Below, in pieces: positions 59,470-64,000 of a DNA stretch of 64,000 nt. This stretch comes from Prosapia bicincta (taxonomy: Eukaryota; Arthropoda; Insecta; Hemiptera; Cercopidae), in assembly GCA_036971475.1 (NCBI GenBank), contig JBAIZL010000376.1, positions 467,501 to 531,500 on the forward strand. Reading direction: 5' to 3'. The notes under the pieces are model-generated. The model was not told the origin of the DNA and ran no database searches. It saw nothing but the letters and a program-made list of their open reading frames with translations. Each line of letters begins with the position of its first letter. The stretch's first letter is position 1. The translations under genes were made by a program, and so were the position numbers.

Positions 59470-61736
59470 TGAGAACAAGCAACGTGTACTGGGACAAAGA
59501 ATACTAGAAGCATTCCAAATTGAAATAGAAAGTTACAAGAAAGAAGCGGATACGAAAATAAATGAGCTAGAAAGCGCGTCAGTTGAATTTAAAAGTGAAG
59601 TAGACTATAAAGATAGAAAAACCAATGAACGAGTAGTAGGAGCAGAAAAAAATGTAGAAACAGTGCAACAAAACATGAAATGGGTGCAAGAGAAAATGAG
59701 AAGAGTAGGCGAAAAGGGAACGATTACAGAAATTTGTATGCCTACAGTTCTCGACCATTTTAATGGGACGCCCTATAAAAAAATTGAGTTTTGTGGAAAT
59801 GAAAAAGAAGACCCCATGAATTTTCTTAATGAGATCGAAGCACTCTGAGAAAATTGACAGTACAATGGATGAGGCGACCAAATTGAAAAAAGTCGAGAAA
59901 TATCTAAAAAGAGCTGCGGATGCATGGTGGAGAACGATAGAAATGGGGACGGAATCATATGACCAATTTAGGGATGAATTTGTCAGGCATTATTGGAGCT
60001 TTCACCAACAAGAAATGGTTAGGCGTCAAATAAATCAGGGGCGGTGCTACTCAAATGGCCCGTATAGCATGGCAGAGTATTTTGTCATGATGATAAACCG
60101 CGCAAAAAGTTTACATCCGGTTATCCCTGAGCAACACCTGATTTTCATGATAATGAGACATTATGGAAGCAATGTTCAGCTTGCGTAGGAGACCCTACAA
60201 GTAATATCAAGAACGCTATTACATTCCTCCAACAAATTGACAATGTCTCAGAAAGTGAAAGGAAGGGAAACGGGAATGGGAACCAACATACCACCAGGGG
60301 ATCACAACGGGAGGTCACATCTAACCAAAGACCTCACCCTAACCAGCGATCCTATGGTGAATCCAAAGAGAAACCTAAAACCAAGTATCCGCAAAACCCT
60401 AATCCTTCCTCAGCCATCCCAGGATCTAGTGTCCAGCAGACAAAAACTAGGAAGTAGGGTCTCTAGTCGATATAATAAAGGTAAGTTCCCCAGGCTAGAG
60501 ATCCAGCATAACAACAAGAACAAAAATATGCAGGTTTGTCATCATGACAAACAAATAAGCCTGGGCGGACTGTCCATGAATTTAAGGGACGAACCACTAG
60601 AGGAGGCGGAAGACCCAATACATCCAAATAGTCAAACAGATCCGTGTCCGGCTATTCAGTGTTACATAAACGGACATGAAATAACGGCAGAGATTGACAC
60701 AGGGGCCCAAATGTCAGTGATTCAGACCAACAAATATTTAGCCCTAAAACAACAGGAAGTGAGTTCTATGAACTCCCAGTGGCTAATGTTGGTCTGGTGA
60801 CAGTATTGGGGTCCGGATTAAAGAGAGTCAAACAACAGACAATGCTGCCAGTAACATTTAACGGAGGGAACATGGATCTGGTTTTTTTAATTGTAGACTG
60901 CCTAAGGATCGACCTTTTACTAGGCATGAACGCTTCAAGAAAATTGAAGTCCCGAATAAACCTGGAACGCTCGTTCATCACTTACGAGATTCATGGACAG
61001 TTGCTACACCAGGACTTTATTAAACCGGCTGCTCTAAAAACAGGAGAATCAATAATGAAAATAAACGAAAGCAAGGAAGAGATGAAAAAAATAAATTATA
61101 AAAATTCAAATGAAAAAAGTAGGATTGAAAGTCACCGTGAGAAAAAATACGGCGATCCAACAAAAAATAGCTACCCAACATCTATTAAGCTACAAAAGGA
61201 GGGGTGAAGTAGGAGTAGCGAGGAGGGGCTACATCCAACGTCCTGTCAAGACAAAAGCGCTTCACAGGACAGTACTTTAAAAGAACAAAAGAATGGGTTC
61301 CTAAGTACGGCCAAAATCACGGCGTACTTAAAAAATGAAAATAAAAATAATGTAACAAATAATAAAAAACTAAATAATTTAAAAACAATAACTATAGATA
61401 ACCCCAAGTTCGCAGGGCATAACCCGAGAAGAAGCGGGGAACAAGGGATTAAAGCAGTTAATTGTAAAGAACAAAATGGCCAAAAGGCTGAAGTTTACAA
61501 ATTAAATAAAAAATTAAAGAAAAACAGTAAAAAAATTAAAAATTTTCAGGGAGTAGATAACATTGATGGTGACCTACAAGGGAAAGAAAATGAGGGTAAA
61601 GCGGAATCAACATTGCGGCTAAGAATTAATAAAATAAAAAATAAAAATGGTTCAGAGACCGGAAATGAAAGAAAGCGAAGTAAGAAAAGGATAGATAAAA
61701 GAAAAGAGGAAATTAATTTAAAAAGGCTAAGCTGAA
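59470..61736 (+). pseudogene. Gag-protease region (copy D2), uninterrupted by LTR
   Basis: Same order as D1: coiled-coil-like start, Gag core, retropepsin-like DTGA (60696-60707) with DLLLGMNASRKLKS, and the Lys-rich tail reading straight through the ATGT site (61350-61353) to a stop near 61736. Private damage: a 4 bp deletion near 60183 and a TGA at 61205-61207 where D1 has TCA. Shared frameshifts show that it was already broken before duplication. No RT follows. Confidence 0.75.
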
Positions 61737-62489
61737 ACAAATACGGGTAGAACCCAAAATTGAAAAATTAAACACTTCAAAAAGAAACAAATTGGCTGCA
61801 ATAAACATCTCCAAACGACCAAACATTCGATAGCCCTGTCGGATTACTAAGTCAATAAAATATACAAACCCTAAAACAAGAAAACAAATTGCAAAAATAA
61901 AAGAATTTTGACAAATTTTAAGAAAATATAGAAATAAATTAAAAAATCTGTTAAAATGGATTTAATTTAAACATTATTGCTTATTAGAAAAGACATGTAA
62001 AATGAATTAAATTTTTTCTGAAAAGGTGAACATCATGTAATAGAATAGATTTTAAAAAATATTTTAAATTTAGAGAATTAAACATTTTATAGCAAACAGT
62101 GGTTGAATTTATTAAAACGATCCTGTGGTGAAATTAATTAAATAAAAGTCATACAATTTTTCCAATCAATAAAAAGAGCAAAGATCAAATATATCACATA
62201 GGATTAAGGAAAAACTTCGTTACAAATAATTTTAACCAAGGTATAAGAAATAACTCTTAAGTAAGGTAAAAACCTTGTGGTTGGTTTTTCAATACGAAGT
62301 CCAGGAATTTATTCACTGGTATTCGAGCTCGACACAGCACAGGTACCAGGAACTGGTAAGTTGGGTGAGATCATATTTTGACCGGGGTCAGACTGGAGGG
62401 TGACGGCTCCCGCCGAGGAACGCGCGTTTCGGGGGAAAGGAAATTTCTCCATGCAAAGGGGGTGAAGTTCGTGAAAGTCGCGTCAACAC
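61737..62489. other. Non-coding sequence in D2
   Basis: Matches 35107-35828; includes ~45 bp (GGCTCCCGCCGAGG and CTCCATGCAAAGG region) that D1 lacks. Confidence 0.5.
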
Positions 62490-62500
62490 TCACACATACA

Positions 62501-62574
<74 letters not shown>
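62490..62574. repeat. (CA)n microsatellite
   Basis: Long CA run replacing the compound CA/TA repeat of D1; it directly abuts the PLE remnant. Confidence 0.95.
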
Positions 62575-62578
<4 letters not shown>

Positions 62579-62870
62579 AACAAAAAGGCCTCAAAATGAC
62601 AATCTGGGAACAACTACAAATTTATAAACATAAAAATAATATCATTAACGAACAAATAAAATTAAAAAACGATAAATTATTCAACCTAATAGACAATATT
62701 AAGTTCAAAACAAATATAAAAGAATCGCACTGTGCAGTGAATCCGAAAATAGAACATAACGGCACACCACATGCAACGGGAATTCCACACAGTTGCAGTC
62801 TACTACAACCCCCGCTCAGTATGCCCGATGATGGAGACAAGAACAGTCTTTGAAAGTTAACTCGCATAAA
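62575..62870 (+). pseudogene. Penelope-like element C-terminal fragment (D2)
   Basis: Matches 35985-36260: MTIWEQLQIYKH and NDKLFNLIDN, then the GCCCGATGATGGAGACAAG terminal region. It lacks the upstream 60-80 bp retained in D1. Confidence 0.65.
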
Positions 62871-62894
62871 TACCAAGTAAGATTCTTGTTCTAA

Positions 62895-62896
<2 letters not shown>

Positions 62897-62987
<91 letters not shown>

Positions 62988-63014
62988 CATACGTTCTATA
63001 TATATATATATATA
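62897..63014. repeat. Interrupted (TA)n microsatellite
   Basis: TA runs with TACATACA interruptions and one GTTC interruption; longer than its D1 partner. Confidence 0.95.
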
Positions 63015-63159
63015 CAATATGACACACCGTCCCTTTTTAATTAAAAGATATTTTGGTGTATAGTAGGAAATAATTATTTCAAAAAGATATTAATTTAACC
63101 CGGAATAAAAAATATTAACTTAATTTCAAATACAGTAATTACTTTAATAGTATTTAAGC

Positions 63160-63765
63160 ACTGAATTTGAGTGAGACTGGTCGATCCACAGCGTTCCCCT
63201 TCTTGGACAGAATCTTGCAGCTCTCACAGTTTCCCCACTCCACCCCCAACAGGGTCCTCCAGTCACTTCTCAATGGTTCTTTCAACATCTTTAACTTACT
63301 GAACCAGACCCTCTACATCCCCTACTTGAATTTTACTTCCTTTACCTCCGACTTCCAGGAATAGTCTACCCTCTCTGGCTCTCAGAATTTGACTCCCAAT
63401 CTTTTGGATTATCGACGTTTCTCAAAGCATCCCTTTCTCCCTGACTTGTCCACCAATATTTTCCTTTTCTTATTTCGACCAATCCTGGCTTGTAGCCTAT
63501 CCCTTCAATTGTCCTGGACAATTAAAATATTTTATGCTCTCCCAGACACCTTGTTGTGGAAGTTACATCCTTCTCAGAAAACTCCTACTTTGAGAACCGA
63601 ACGTAGAGATTGTGACTTCAAAACTTTCTGTGGCTTTGCACCTTGTATATTTACCTGTCTGCTGGGTCTCACTTTTGGAGTTTCTCGAACATCGCACAGT
63701 AATCCCTTGCCGATAGATTTAAAACCCTACTCATGCTGTCACCTAACAATTGTTGGTTAGCAAAA
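63160..63765 (+). other. Unidentified conserved block (D2 copy)
   Basis: Matches 36540-37145 with few substitutions and small indels. Frames include DRILQLSQFPHSTPNRVLQS and the same DCDFKTFCGFAPC segment. The function is unknown. Confidence 0.4.
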
Positions 63766-63840
63766 TGTTTATTTTTGCATACGTTATTTATTTATCTATC
63801 CACCCAATACGTAGGCATTCATAAATTTATATATTACATT

Positions 63841-63850
63841 TTAATGATAT

Positions 63851-63926
<76 letters not shown>

Positions 63927-64000
63927 CAGAGTATAAAAGCAGAGTGTGAACTAACAGAAGAAATTGAAAACAAATGTTAAACAACGGAAAAAACGTTGTA
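63841..64000. repeat. Start of a further unit: TA repeat and TATAAAAGCAG segment
   Basis: Equals 38633-38780, so D2 passes directly into sequence that in copy 1 lies 1.35 kb further on and beyond the A/B boundary. The window ends inside this segment. Confidence 0.85.

Overview
This window looks like repeat-dominated eukaryotic DNA, most likely from an arthropod and probably an insect. The evidence is an I/Nimb-like LINE family (ORF1 with CCHC knuckles; ORF2 with APE endonuclease, reverse transcriptase and RNase H), an R2-like LINE, Penelope-like (PLE) GIY-YIG fragments, a TTAA-flanked piggyBac relic, a TG...CA solo LTR, long TA/CA microsatellites, and short CCTAACCTAA strings like the insect telomere repeat. 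I recognise no host protein-coding gene, tRNA, rRNA or CRISPR array. The species cannot be named from sequence alone.

Large-scale layout. The window is about 1.7 copies of a ~38.1 kb unit in direct tandem. Copy 1 is block A (1-22147), unique block U1 (22148-29950) and block D1 (29951-38111). Copy 2 is block B (38112-56284, matching A), a short non-matching block U2 (56285-57641) and block D2 (57642-63840, matching D1). At 63841 the sequence jumps into material matching 38630-38780, so a third copy seems to begin at the right edge. A and B differ by insertions and deletions, several of which leave clean empty sites and give an order of events.

Inside A (and B) lies a giant inverted repeat. 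Left arm, outside to inside: a ~20 bp-based satellite with higher-order structure (936-1913), a GC-richer spacer (4442-5400), an AT-rich motif block (5400-6340) and a ~37 bp satellite (6340-6762, resuming 14431-14870). The centre is 14870-16420, including a 20 bp satellite. The right arm repeats the same modules in reverse order and reverse orientation (16420-21880). Copy B has the same layout at 40259-56010. LINEs have landed in the left arms: one young LINE-A in A (1914-4428) whose pre-insertion site is present in B, and a LINE cluster at the same satellite position in both copies (6763-14430 and 44447-51007).

U1 is a graveyard of other elements: PLE 3' end (22441-23050), LINE-A/R2-like chimera (23245-23710), piggyBac relic (23948-25253) and R2-like LINE copies in head-to-tail order (25506-28550). 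D1 and D2 share a LINE 3' end, a frame-damaged Gag-protease reading region without reverse transcriptase, a PLE 3' end and an unidentified 600 bp block. D1 alone carries a solo LTR inside the Gag-protease region, and D2 preserves the empty site.

Nothing here reads as a cooperating operon-like set of genes. The interest is structural: a tandemly duplicated, satellite-built giant inverted repeat, plus a well-resolved sequence of transposon insertions.
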